This document shows positions 17,183 through 25,599 of a stretch of 64,000 nt of DNA, piece by piece. Under the pieces are notes generated by a model. That model was not told the DNA's origin. It saw nothing but the letters and a program-made list of their open reading frames with translations, and did not search any database. The stretch is taken from positions 124,001-188,000 of the forward strand of contig CAWHZU010000016.1 in assembly GCA_963833885.1 (NCBI GenBank), read 5' to 3'. The position numbers were made by a program, and so were the translations under genes. Every line of letters begins with the position of its first letter. Positions within the stretch are counted from its first letter, which is position 1. This stretch comes from JASHPR01 sp963833885. GTDB lineage: Bacteria > Actinomycetota > Actinomycetes > Streptosporangiales > Streptosporangiaceae.

Positions 17183-17839
17183 TCATGCCAGGCCGCCGTC
17201 GATGAAGTTGAGGGTGAGCTCATCAAGGTGCTGCCGGGTGGCATTGTCGACATCGCGCAACGGCCCCTGCCCGGCGAGAACCGCCAGTCCGTGCACCGTG
17301 GACCAGATCGGGAACTCGATGCCGTCACGGCGCTGCCGGTCAAGCACGCCGGCGTCGACCAGTTCGTCGAGCACGGCCCCGAGATGGTCCAGGGGCGTGA
17401 GCTCCCGCCCGGTCCCGTCGTCCGGAGCGGCGTAGGGGTGCTGGCGCGGTAGCGAGAACGCGGTAGCGAACAGCCCCGGCTCCTCGCGGGCGAACTCCAG
17501 GTAGGCGACACCGATCGCGCGCAGCCTGCGCAGCGCGGCGGCAGGATCGCCGCGCTTGCCGGGCACGCGGGCCACGCCGGCGGCCATGCGGTTGGCGAGC
17601 TCGCGCATGGCCGCGGCGCCGACCGCCGCGAGGAGCTCGCCACGATCGGTGAAGTGCCGGTAGGCGGCGTTGGGGACCACGCCCACCATCCGCGTCGCTT
17701 CACGGAGCACGACGGCGTCCGGGCCACCGGCCCGGGCCAGCTCGAGCCCCGCGGCGACCAGGCCGTCGCGGACGGCGCCTCGCGGACGGCGCCGCCGCTC
17801 CGCGCGGTGCACCTCCGCTGCTGATCGGTCGACGGCCAC
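17183..17839 (-). CDS. TetR family regulator
   Basis: 218 residues. TetR-type N-terminal helix-turn-helix (AVVLREATRMVGVVPNAAYRHFTDRGELLAAVG) after an Arg-rich start; C-terminal ligand domain of the WHG/TetR_C_33 type (GVAYLEFAREEPGLFATAFS). It is divergent from the beta-carbonic anhydrase gene with two matching palindromes between, so it likely represses that gene and itself. Start is GTG at 17839, 20 bp from the first palindrome. Confidence 0.85.
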   Translation of the reverse strand: MAVDRSAAEVHRAERRRRPRGAVRDGLVAAGLELARAGGPDAVVLREATRMVGVVPNAAYRHFTDRGELLAAVGAAAMRELANRMAAGVARVPGKRGDPAAALRRLRAIGVAYLEFAREEPGLFATAFSLPRQHPYAAPDDGTGRELTPLDHLGAVLDELVDAGVLDRQRRDGIEFPIWSTVHGLAVLAGQGPLRDVDNATRQHLDELTLNFIDGGLA

Positions 17840-17858
17840 AGCCGACAGGATAGCAAGA

Positions 17859-17873
17859 GTGGACAGTGTCCAC
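17859..17873. promoter_or_regulatory. TetR operator candidate 1
   Basis: GTGGACAGTGTCCAC: two perfect 7-bp arms around one central base, in the 98-bp gap between tetR and the carbonic anhydrase gene. Its partner site lies 28 bp away centre to centre and shares both half-sites. Confidence 0.75.
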
Positions 17874-17886
17874 TGGCTGAGCTATT

Positions 17887-17901
17887 GTGGACAGCGTCCA
17901 C
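17887..17901. promoter_or_regulatory. TetR operator candidate 2
   Basis: GTGGACAGCGTCCAC: same GTGGAC/GTCCAC half-sites as the first site. It lies 36 bp upstream of the carbonic anhydrase ATG, where a bound dimer would block the promoter. Confidence 0.75.
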
Positions 17902-17937
17902 TAACGACGTGACCCCGACGTACCGAAAGGGACGACC

Positions 17938-18492
17938 ATGACCAGGATGACTCCCCTGCTCGAGCGGAACGAGTGGTTCGCCAACGGCTACACCCCGATT
18001 GAGCTCGGCGTGCCCACCGCGCAGCTGCTGGTCGTCACGTGCCTCGACCACCGCGTCGACCCCGCGGTCGTCCTCGGACTCCGGCTCGGCGAGGCTCCGG
18101 TCATCCGCAACGCCGGGGGGCGCGTCACCCCCGCCGTGATCGACGACATCGCATACCTCGCCTTCCTGGCCGGGCAGCTCTTCGGCAGCCAGCTCGCGGC
18201 CGACGCGCTCATCGAGGTCGCGGTCGTGCACCACACGCAGTGCGGAACCGGCTTCCTCGCCGATCCCGGCTTCCGGCACCAGGCCGCCGAGGCGACCGGG
18301 CTTTCCGAGGCAGCACTCGGAGCGGCCGCCGTCGCCGACCCGCACGCCACCGTCCGCGCCGACGTGGAGCGGCTGCTCGCCTCGCCCTCGATCTCACCGA
18401 AGGTGAGCGTCTCCGGCCACGTCTACGACCTCGCCACCGGACGCGTCACCACTGAACTTGACGCGCGGCATCCAAGCCGACCTCTCCCGTAG
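17938..18492 (+). CDS. Beta-class carbonic anhydrase
   Basis: 184 residues. Beta-carbonic anhydrase signature residues are present: Cys35-x-Asp37-x-Arg39 in VTCLDHRVD, the RNAGGRV loop, and His99-x-x-Cys102 in HHTQCG, giving the usual zinc ligands Cys-His-Cys with an Asp-Arg pair. It would interconvert CO2 and bicarbonate in the cytoplasm. The ATG follows AAAGGGACGACC. It is divergent from a TetR regulator with two palindromic operators, so expression is probably ligand-controlled rather than constitutive, which is uncommon for this enzyme. Confidence 0.85.
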   Translation: MTRMTPLLERNEWFANGYTPIELGVPTAQLLVVTCLDHRVDPAVVLGLRLGEAPVIRNAGGRVTPAVIDDIAYLAFLAGQLFGSQLAADALIEVAVVHHTQCGTGFLADPGFRHQAAEATGLSEAALGAAAVADPHATVRADVERLLASPSISPKVSVSGHVYDLATGRVTTELDARHPSRPLP

Positions 18493-18507
18493 GTTGGGCC
18501 GGCCAGG

Positions 18508-18558
18508 TCGCGAAGGCGATCAGATCGTGAAGACGATCAGGTCGTGAACGCAATCAGC
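18508..18558. repeat. Three degenerate 17-bp direct repeats
   Basis: Units 18508-18524, 18525-18541 and 18542-18558 follow the pattern TCGtGAAsrCgATCAGn. They cover the end of the universal stress protein gene and the gap to the convergent carbonic anhydrase gene; the first two units lie mostly after the stop codon. Confidence 0.75.
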
Positions 18559-18959
18559 ACCGCGCACGGTGCCTGGTGCGCCACGGAATTGGGCACGCTG
18601 CCCAGGACCCGCCGCAGCCCGGTCATGCCCTTGTTGCCGACGACGATAACGTCGGCCTTCACCTGGGTCGCGACCTCGCAGATGACGTCGGCTGCAGCGC
18701 CGTTCCTGAGGTGTGTGTCCACGGCGACGCCACTCGTCCTCGCCCGGGACGCCAGATCGCTCAGCACGGACTGAGCCAGGTCGTCGGAGGTCAGTGAATC
18801 GGCGAACTCGCCGCCCGCCTCCGAACGCAGCTGCACAGGCCGGTAGGCGGTCACGATGTGCAGGTTCCCGTTGCTGAGCTTGACCAGCTCGGTCGCCACC
18901 CGGACCGCCTCGGCCGCCGTGTCCGACCCGTCCGCCCCCACTACCACTGTCTCGAACAC
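18537..18959 (-). CDS. Universal stress protein (UspA family)
   Basis: About 140 residues. The N-terminal strand VFETVVVGADGSDTAAEAV and the C-terminal ATP-binding pattern G-2x-G-9x-G-S (GNKGMTGLRRVLGSVPNSV) define an ATP-binding UspA protein. These are cytoplasmic proteins produced under stress or slow growth. I prefer the GTG at 18959 because GAAGG lies 7 nt upstream; an upstream in-frame start would add 11 residues not seen in the family. It is transcribed towards the carbonic anhydrase gene. Confidence 0.85.
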   Translation of the reverse strand: MFETVVVGADGSDTAAEAVRVATELVKLSNGNLHIVTAYRPVQLRSEAGGEFADSLTSDDLAQSVLSDLASRARTSGVAVDTHLRNGAAADVICEVATQVKADVIVVGNKGMTGLRRVLGSVPNSVAHQAPCAVLIAFTT

Positions 18960-19064
18960 CAGGCGCCTTCTTCCGTTGAGCGGGAGCGTCACGCCAGGCG
19001 CTTCCCGGGTATTTTGCGTGATCTGGGCTGAACTTTAGCTGAATCGTCCGTCCAGGTCCCGCGC

Positions 19065-21857
19065 TCAGCCGGCTGGCTCCCGGCCGAGCGCCAGATCCAC
19101 GCCCTGGGACCGGGACAGCTTGGCGCCAGAGCGAAAGCCAGCCTCGTACGCCTCGTCGCCCATCAGCCGCCGCAGGCTGGCCTGCTCCTGCTCGCGGAGT
19201 TCCTGCTCAGGGCCTGACCACGAGATAGTACCCATCTCCAGCGCGACGCTCATCTCCGTGTCGGCCGCGCCGTGCAGCCGGGCCGCCCTGGGGTAATCCC
19301 CCTGCCACGCGGTGCAGCACGCCGCGCCGAACAGCAGCTCGCTGACGTCGAGATGCAGGCCGATCCGCCGTGCCGTCAGCAGACAGCTCCTGACCACGGG
19401 CGCTGCCTCCTCGTGCTTGCCCTCGATCAGCAGCAGGATCGCGTAGTCGGTCTGCATGAAGTAGAGGAAGACCTTGGCACCGAGCTTCTCCGCTGTCGCG
19501 ATCGCCGTGGTGATGTGCGCCCTGGCGTCGTCGAACAGCCTGTCCCGGAGATCCAGGCCGTAGATCATGTGCATCTCGTTCGCGGCGAACATGTCGTCGC
19601 CGGTCTGCCTGAAGCAGTCCAGCGCCTCCAGGCGCAGCCGCCGGTTCTCAGGCTCCGGGCCATTGACGCACAGGCAGGCCAGCAGCGTGCCGCGCAGGTG
19701 CACGTCGCCGATCTCGCGGGCGATCGCGACGCCCTCCTCGCCCAGCCGCCGCAGCCGGTCCATGTCGCGCTGGAAGTAGGCCACCCCGGCGAGGACCAGC
19801 AGCGCCCGCGCCTCCAGTCGGCGGTCGCCGAGCTCGCGCGCCATGGCCAGGCCGCGTTCGCCGCACCGCCCGGCTGTGGCATGCGCTTCGGCGTCCATCC
19901 GCAGCAGGGTGTCGCTCATCCAGCCGATCGCGACCAGGGCGCTGGCCAGCACGACGCCCGGTGGCGAGTCGGCCGGCCCCACCGCGCTCTGCAGCCAGCT
20001 GAGCACCTCGCAGTGTCCCCGGCTGACGGCGAACCGCTGCAGCCAGACTCCGAGCCGGAGCACGTCATCGGTGCGGTTCTCGTCCGCCAGGTGGCTGGCC
20101 GCGGCGCACAGGTTCTCCCATTCGGTGTCCAGCCGCCGCAGCCAGTGACCCTGCCCGGGACCGGAGAGCGCGGACGCCGCCTCCGCGGCGAGACCCATCA
20201 GGTAGCTGGCGTGCCGGTCCCTCGTCGCCAGAACCCCGTCCTCGCCGCCCGACCTCAGCAGCTCCTGCGCGGCATACTGCCGGATCGTCTCCAGCATCCG
20301 GTAGCGGACGGACTCGGGCGTCCGCTCCGCGGTGACGAGGCTCTTGCTGACCAGCGAGCTGACCAGGTCCAGCACGTCGAAGGCGTCCACGCTGTCGGCA
20401 GCGCAGATCGCCTCTGCGGCTTCCAGCTCGAAGCCTCCGGCGAACACCGACAGCCGCCGCAGCACGTCCCGTTCGGGCTCGGTGAGCAGCCCGAAGGACC
20501 ATTCGACCGTGGCCTGGAGCGTCTGCTGACGCGGCATCGCGTTGCGGCTCCCGCCGGTCAGCAGCCGGAAGCGCTGGCCCAGCCGGTCGCTGACCTGCTG
20601 CAGCGACATGGATGACAGCCGGGCGGCAGCGAGCTCGAGCGCGAGCGGTATGCCGTCGAGGCGGCGGCTCACCGACGCGAGCAGCGGCGCCGACGCGTCG
20701 TCGAGGACGAATCCCGGGTCGTGCGCCTGTGCCCGCTCCACGAAGAGCCGGACCGCGTCCGAGGCGCCGACGTCGTCGACCGCGTCGGCTTCCGGCCGCG
20801 GCAGCGAGAGCGACGGCACGCGGTAGACGTGCTCGCCGCCGATGCCGAGCGATTCCCTCGACGTCGCCAGGATGCGCAGCCGGGGGCACTCGCGAACGAG
20901 CTGGCCGCAGAACTTGGCGGCGCCGTCGATCACGTGCTCGCAGTTGTCGAGCAGGATGAGCGTGTCCTGCTCGCGCAGTGCGTCGATCAGCGACTCGGGC
21001 AGCGGCCGCTGCCCGCGCTGGTCTGCGAGCCCCAGGACGGCAGCAACCGCCTCCGGGATCGCCTCGGCCTCGGTCAGGTGGGCGAGCCCGACGAACCACA
21101 CCCCGTCCCTGGCCGTGCCCAGCAGCTCGGCCGCGACCTGGAGCGCGAGGCGGGTCTTCCCGCAGCCGCCCGCCCCGGTGAGGGTGACCAGGCGGGAGGA
21201 TCCAGCGAGCGAACGCACCTGGTTCAGCTCGGGCTCCCGGCCGACGAACGCGCTGAGCTGGCCGGGCAGGTTGTTCGGCAGCTCCGGGTTATCCAGCGAC
21301 GCCAGCGGGGGGAAGCTCGGCTGCAGGAAGCCTGCTTCCAGCTGATAGACGCGCTCGGCACGGCCGAGGTCCTTCAGCCGGTGCAGCCCGAGATCCCGCA
21401 ACGTCACGCCCTCGGGCAGGCTCTCCGACAGCAGTTCAGCCGTGACGCCGGAGAAGAGCACCTGCCCGCCATGGGCCACGGCCTCGAGCCGCGCTGCCCG
21501 GTTGACCACGGGACCGAAGTAGTCGTTGTCGCGCTCCTCGCACGCGCCGGTGTGCAGGCCCATCCGCACCCGGATCGGCCGGTGGGTCGGCCATGTCTCG
21601 GCGCCGAGCGCGCGCTGGGCGGCGAGCACGGCCTCCAGCGCCTCCTGGGGTGTGGCGAAGGCGGCGCAGAAGGCGTCGCCGACGGTCTTGAACACGTAGC
21701 CGCCGGCCTCGTCGATGGCCGCGCGGAGCAGCTCGTCGTGCCGGCGCAGCGCCTGGGCCATCTGCTCCGGCTCGGCCTCCCAGAGCCTGGTGGACCCCTC
21801 GACGTCGGTGAACAGCAGCGTGACCGTTCCCGTGGGGATCGCAGCCGCGCGGCTCAC
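19065..21857 (-). CDS. Class III cyclase domain fused to AAA/LuxR-type (AfsR-like) ATPase and TPR region
   Basis: 930 residues. The first ~170 form a class III adenylate/guanylate cyclase domain with metal-binding Asp residues (LLFTDVEGSTRLWE and VGDAFCAAF) and the Asn/Arg transition-state pair (VVNRAARLEAVAHGG). From about residue 200 an NB-ARC/AAA-type ATPase follows (Walker A TGAGGCGKTR, Walker B LILLDNCEHV, LPLALELAAARL), then helical TPR-like repeats to the end. Actinobacteria carry many such large signal-integrating proteins. Whether it makes cAMP is unknown, though the key residues look intact. GTG start chosen because the cyclase domain begins at once. It is 56 bp downstream of ltp2, on the same strand, and could be co-transcribed with it. 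Confidence 0.85.
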   Translation of the reverse strand: MSRAAAIPTGTVTLLFTDVEGSTRLWEAEPEQMAQALRRHDELLRAAIDEAGGYVFKTVGDAFCAAFATPQEALEAVLAAQRALGAETWPTHRPIRVRMGLHTGACEERDNDYFGPVVNRAARLEAVAHGGQVLFSGVTAELLSESLPEGVTLRDLGLHRLKDLGRAERVYQLEAGFLQPSFPPLASLDNPELPNNLPGQLSAFVGREPELNQVRSLAGSSRLVTLTGAGGCGKTRLALQVAAELLGTARDGVWFVGLAHLTEAEAIPEAVAAVLGLADQRGQRPLPESLIDALREQDTLILLDNCEHVIDGAAKFCGQLVRECPRLRILATSRESLGIGGEHVYRVPSLSLPRPEADAVDDVGASDAVRLFVERAQAHDPGFVLDDASAPLLASVSRRLDGIPLALELAAARLSSMSLQQVSDRLGQRFRLLTGGSRNAMPRQQTLQATVEWSFGLLTEPERDVLRRLSVFAGGFELEAAEAICAADSVDAFDVLDLVSSLVSKSLVTAERTPESVRYRMLETIRQYAAQELLRSGGEDGVLATRDRHASYLMGLAAEAASALSGPGQGHWLRRLDTEWENLCAAASHLADENRTDDVLRLGVWLQRFAVSRGHCEVLSWLQSAVGPADSPPGVVLASALVAIGWMSDTLLRMDAEAHATAGRCGERGLAMARELGDRRLEARALLVLAGVAYFQRDMDRLRRLGEEGVAIAREIGDVHLRGTLLACLCVNGPEPENRRLRLEALDCFRQTGDDMFAANEMHMIYGLDLRDRLFDDARAHITTAIATAEKLGAKVFLYFMQTDYAILLLIEGKHEEAAPVVRSCLLTARRIGLHLDVSELLFGAACCTAWQGDYPRAARLHGAADTEMSVALEMGTISWSGPEQELREQEQASLRRLMGDEAYEAGFRSGAKLSRSQGVDLALGREPAG

Positions 21858-21913
21858 GCCGAAAGAATACGCCGACTTGCCCGGATCGCCCGGCCTGGGC
21901 CCGCTCAGGAAGA

Positions 21914-23077
21914 TCAGTCCGGGCCGAGGATCAGGCCGCTGGTCGGCACGCCGGTGCCGGCCGTGACCAGCACCGGGCCGTCGCCGCCTACCTGGTTCAC
22001 CGAGGTGCCGCGGACCTGCCGCACGCCCTCGGCGATGCCGTTCATGCCGTGGATGTATGCCTCGCCGAGCTGGCCGCCGTGCGGGTTGACCGGGAGCCGC
22101 CCGCCGAGCTGGATCATCCCGTCGGCGATGAACTGCCTGGCCTCCCCGCGCGGGCAGAAGCCGAGTTCCTCGAGCTGCAACAGCACATACGGCGTGAAGT
22201 GGTCGTAGAGCACCGCTGTTCGCACGTCCTGCGGCCCGATCCCCGCCTGGCGCCACAGCTGCCTGGCCACCACGCCCATCTCGGGCAGCCCAAGCTCGTC
22301 GCGGTAGTAGCTGGTCATCACGTACTGGTCCGGGCCGGCACCCTGCGCGGCGGCGCGGATCACCGCGGGCGGCCGGGCGAGGTCGCGGGCCCGCTGCGCG
22401 CTGGTCACGACGACAGCGACGGCGCCGTCGCTCTCCTGGCAGCAGTCGAGCAGCCGCAGCGGCTCGACGATCCACCGGGAGGCCTGGTGCTCGGCGAGCG
22501 TCACCGGCCGCTGGTAAAACCAGGCGTGCGGGTTGGTGGCGGCGTGCCGCCGGTCGGCGACCGTGACCAGCCCGAAGTCCTCGCTGGTCGCGCCGAAGTC
22601 GTGCATGTAGCGCCGGGCGATCATGGCGACGGTCGCCGCCGGGACGGCCAGGCCCATCGGGTAGTGCCAGCCGTTGTCGACGCCGCCGGAGGTCGGTGCC
22701 GCCACCGCGGCGCGGGAGACCTGGCCGAACCGGTGGCCGGACCGCTCGTTCAGCGCCCGGTAGCAGACCACCACGTCGGCGATCCCGGTCGCGACCGCCA
22801 TCGCGGCCTGCTGCACGATCGCGCAGGCGGCGCCGCCGCCGTAGCCGACCTGGCTGAAGAACGTGAGCTCGGGAACGCCGAGCTCACGCGCGAGCGCAAT
22901 CTCGGCTGTGCTATCCATCGTGAACGTCACGAGGCCGTTCACGTCGGACGGGCTCAGCCCAGCGTCGGCCAGCGCTGCCGAGGCCGCCTCGGCGGCCAGC
23001 CGCAGCTCGCTGCGGCCCGAGTCCTTCGAGAACTCGGTCGCCCCGATGCCGACGATCGCCGCTGCCCCCGAGATCAC
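21914..23077 (-). CDS. ltp2: Steroid side-chain thiolase-like aldolase Ltp2
   Basis: 387 residues, the same length as mycobacterial Ltp2 (386). A thiolase-superfamily lipid-transfer-protein-type enzyme: start AAIVGIGATEFSKDSGRSELRLAAEAASAALADAG, the GGAACAIVQQAAMAVATG block, and a C-terminal LPVNPHGGQLGEAYIHGMNGIAEGVRQVRG. Ltp2 carries out the retro-aldol cleavage that removes the last three carbons (as propionyl-CoA) from the steroid side chain, together with the DUF35 part of ChsH2. It is the last gene of the operon, with its GTG overlapping the ChsH1 stop (GTGA). Identity rests on sequence, length and gene order together. Confidence 0.9.
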   Translation of the reverse strand: MISGAAAIVGIGATEFSKDSGRSELRLAAEAASAALADAGLSPSDVNGLVTFTMDSTAEIALARELGVPELTFFSQVGYGGGAACAIVQQAAMAVATGIADVVVCYRALNERSGHRFGQVSRAAVAAPTSGGVDNGWHYPMGLAVPAATVAMIARRYMHDFGATSEDFGLVTVADRRHAATNPHAWFYQRPVTLAEHQASRWIVEPLRLLDCCQESDGAVAVVVTSAQRARDLARPPAVIRAAAQGAGPDQYVMTSYYRDELGLPEMGVVARQLWRQAGIGPQDVRTAVLYDHFTPYVLLQLEELGFCPRGEARQFIADGMIQLGGRLPVNPHGGQLGEAYIHGMNGIAEGVRQVRGTSVNQVGGDGPVLVTAGTGVPTSGLILGPD

Positions 23078-23475
23078 GCGGTCTCCCCCGCCGCGGGCGG
23101 CAGCACCAGGCGAACCGTGCCGGTGACGTGGTCGCCGAGGCTGCACCGCCCGGTCACCATCACCTCGACCTCGCCGTCGGCGGCTCCGGTGGCAGCGCGG
23201 CCGGAGAACGTGAGCGTGTCGCCGGCGTAGCAAGGCACGCCGAGCCGGATCGCGACCTTGCGCACCAGCGCCTCCGGTCCGGCCCAGTCGGCGACGTAGC
23301 GCTGCACCAGGCCAGTGGTGGTGAGGATGTTGACGAAGATGTCCTTGCTGCCCCGCTCGACGGCCCGGTCCCTGTCGTGGTGCACGTCCTGGAAGTCCCT
23401 GGTCGCGATCGCGGAGGCGACCACGAACGTCGGCGTGACGTCGATCACCAGCTCCGGCAGCATCAGATCGGTCAC
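23074..23475 (-). CDS. chsH1: Steroid side-chain enoyl-CoA hydratase small subunit ChsH1
   Basis: 133 residues, a single MaoC-like hot-dog domain (mycobacterial ChsH1 is 129). The hydratase-type motif is in IATRDFQDVHHDRDRA, with the Asp-x-x-His pair, and a GRCSLGDHVTGTV strand near the end. It pairs with ChsH2 to form the heteromeric hydratase that adds water to the 17-20-enoyl-CoA steroid side chain. GTG start overlaps the ChsH2 stop by 4 nt; the frame is open upstream inside chsH2 but that part is not coding here. Third and fourth genes of the operon are thus translationally coupled. Confidence 0.9.
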   Translation of the reverse strand: MTDLMLPELVIDVTPTFVVASAIATRDFQDVHHDRDRAVERGSKDIFVNILTTTGLVQRYVADWAGPEALVRKVAIRLGVPCYAGDTLTFSGRAATGAADGEVEVMVTGRCSLGDHVTGTVRLVLPPAAGETA

Positions 23476-24425
23476 CGCGGATCCTCCCGCCAGGCCGGCA
23501 GCGTCAGCGTGTCGTCCACCCGGGCGAACTCGACCCGGACCGGCAGGCCGACCCGCACCCGCTCCGGGCTGGCCTGCAGTTCGCCGACCATCCGGACGCC
23601 CTCGGTCAGCTGCACCAGCGCGACCACGATCGGCAGCGACTTGCCGGGAACCGGCGGGTGGTGCTGCACCACGTAGCTGTACACCTCGCCGGTGCCCGCG
23701 GCGACGATGTACCCGGGCTTCGCCGCGCCGCAGCCCGGGCACATCGGGCCCGGCGGGTGGCGCAGCGCGCCGCAGCCCCCGCAGCGCTGGATCCGCAGCT
23801 CGCCCGCTGCCGTGCCGTCCCAGAAGAACGCCGTGTCGCGCGACACGACCGGCCGCAGCACGTCGCTCACCGGCGGAGCCGGCGGAGCCGGCCGGAACTT
23901 CAGGATCCGGAACAGCATCGTGGCGACCGGCTCGGTGCCCGCGTACCACGTGCTGATCGTCGTGACGAACCAGCCCTCGCCGAGCGACGTCCGCTTCGGC
24001 CCGGTGACGCTCTCCAGCCGGGACCGCACCTCGACCTGCTCGCCGTGCCGCAGGTAGCGGCGATACTCCTGCTCGCAGTTCGTGGCGACGACCGACGTGA
24101 AACCCGCCTCGTCGAGCACAGCGGACATCAGGCCGAGCGGATCGTCGTCGTCGGCCTGCGGATGCAGCCCGCGCATGGTCCACACCTGCGCCATGGCCGG
24201 CGGCGCGACAAGGCCGCCGTGTACCGAGCGTGCGGCCGCGTCGGCGTCGGTGTACACCGGGTTTGCGTCGCCGATCGCCTCGGCCCAGTTGCGGATCATC
24301 GGCAGGTTCACCGGATCCCGCGCCCGGCGCGGGCGGGACTCGCCCCTCGCCCCGATACGCGCCGCGGCCTCGGCGATCCCGGCCGCCGCGCCGTCCGAAC
24401 CCGCGTTGCCGGCCTGAACGGTCAC
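23472..24425 (-). CDS. chsH2: Steroid side-chain enoyl-CoA hydratase large subunit ChsH2 (MaoC + DUF35)
   Basis: 317 residues (mycobacterial ChsH2: 311). N-terminal hot-dog/MaoC-like half (about 35-190) and a C-terminal DUF35 half (about 195-317) with a zinc-ribbon CGGCG...CPGCG followed by an OB-fold strand set. In mycobacteria the hot-dog part forms the hydratase with ChsH1, while the DUF35 part binds Ltp2. Having both partners adjacent matches this. GTG start preceded by GGGAGGGG; 10 nt after the fadE29 stop. Confidence 0.9.
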   Translation of the reverse strand: MTVQAGNAGSDGAAAGIAEAAARIGARGESRPRRARDPVNLPMIRNWAEAIGDANPVYTDADAAARSVHGGLVAPPAMAQVWTMRGLHPQADDDDPLGLMSAVLDEAGFTSVVATNCEQEYRRYLRHGEQVEVRSRLESVTGPKRTSLGEGWFVTTISTWYAGTEPVATMLFRILKFRPAPPAPPVSDVLRPVVSRDTAFFWDGTAAGELRIQRCGGCGALRHPPGPMCPGCGAAKPGYIVAAGTGEVYSYVVQHHPPVPGKSLPIVVALVQLTEGVRMVGELQASPERVRVGLPVRVEFARVDDTLTLPAWREDPR

Positions 24426-24435
24426 GCCCCTCCCT

Positions 24436-25599
24436 TCATCTGGGTACCCGCGGCAGGCCGAGTCCGGCGGTCGCGATCAGCTCGCGCTGGATCTCGTTGA
24501 CCCCGCCGCCGAAGGTCAGCACCGTGTTGCGCTTGGCCTGGATGTCGAGCCACCGGAGCAGCTCGGCCGTATCCTCGTCGGCCGGGTCGCCGTGCCGCCC
24601 GACCACGTCCTCGAGCAGCTGGCCGATTCGCTGCAGCCGCTCCGAGCCGAACACCTTGGTGGCCGACGCGTCGGCCACGTCGACCGTCGGCGCTACCGCG
24701 ACCTGCCAGTTCAGCAGCTCGTTGATGCGCAGGCACGCATAGGTCTCAGCCAGGGCACGGCGCACGTCCGGCATGCCGAGCAGCGGACGGCCATCCGGGC
24801 TGCTGCGGTCATCCGCCCAGTCACGCACCCGGTCATACAGCGCGGCGATCCGGCCCGCCGGGCCGAGCGCCACCCGCTCGTGGTTGAGCTGCGTGGTGAC
24901 CAGCCGCCAGCCGGCGTTCTCCTCACCGACCCGCATCGTGACCGGCACCCGCACGTCGGAGTAGTAGGTCGCGTTGACGTGATGCGCCCCGTCGTGGGTG
25001 ATAATCGGCGTCCAGGAGAATCCGGGGTCGGTGGTGTCGACGATGAGGATGGAGATTCCCTTGTGCCGCGGCGCTTCGGGGTCTGTCCGGCAGGCGAGCC
25101 AGATGTAGTCGGCGTCGTGCGCCCCGGTGGTGAAGATCTTCTGCCCGTTGACCACGTAGCTGTCTCCGTCGCGGACCGCCCTGGTCCGCAGCGCGGCCAG
25201 GTCGGTGCCTGCCTCGGGCTCCGTGTACCCGATCGCGAAGTGCACCTCGCCGGCCAGGATCGCAGGCAGGAACAAGCCCTTCTGCTGGGCGGTTCCGTGC
25301 GCCTGCAGCGTCGGGCCGACGGTCTGCAAGGTGACCAGCGGCAGGGGCACGTCGGCCCGGGCCGCCTCGCTGACAAAGATCTGGTGCTCCACCTGGCCCA
25401 GCCCGCGGCCGCCGAACTCGGCGGGCCAGCCGACCCCGAGCCAGCCGTCGCGGCCCATCCGGCGCACGATCTCGCGGTAGACGGGTCCGTGCCGCTCGGT
25501 GAGCATCGCCGCGCGCTCGCCGGGTGAGATCAGCGTGGCGAAGTACGCCCGCAGCTCGTCGCGCAGCGCGAGCTGCTCCGGGGTGAGGTCAAGAAACAT
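24436..25599 (-). CDS. fadE29: Acyl-CoA dehydrogenase FadE29 (ChsE2)
   Basis: 387 residues, the exact length of mycobacterial FadE29. Acyl-CoA dehydrogenase fold: MFLDLTPEQLALRDELRAYFATL at the front, the FAD/substrate block YTEPEAGTDLAALRTRAV, and the C-terminal FGGGVNEIQRELIATAGLGLPR typical of the family. In mycobacteria FadE28 and FadE29 form a heterotetramer that desaturates the three-carbon steroid side-chain CoA ester. The ATG at 25599 follows GAAGG; the fadE28 stop overlaps this start region by 11 nt. Confidence 0.9.
   Translation of the reverse strand: MFLDLTPEQLALRDELRAYFATLISPGERAAMLTERHGPVYREIVRRMGRDGWLGVGWPAEFGGRGLGQVEHQIFVSEAARADVPLPLVTLQTVGPTLQAHGTAQQKGLFLPAILAGEVHFAIGYTEPEAGTDLAALRTRAVRDGDSYVVNGQKIFTTGAHDADYIWLACRTDPEAPRHKGISILIVDTTDPGFSWTPIITHDGAHHVNATYYSDVRVPVTMRVGEENAGWRLVTTQLNHERVALGPAGRIAALYDRVRDWADDRSSPDGRPLLGMPDVRRALAETYACLRINELLNWQVAVAPTVDVADASATKVFGSERLQRIGQLLEDVVGRHGDPADEDTAELLRWLDIQAKRNTVLTFGGGVNEIQRELIATAGLGLPRVPR

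Noticed and set aside
15618..18000. Steroid role for the hydrolase and the TetR/carbonic anhydrase genes
   Set aside because: They lie near the KstD-like gene, but no KstR-type site was found in front of them and their families do not point to steroids.
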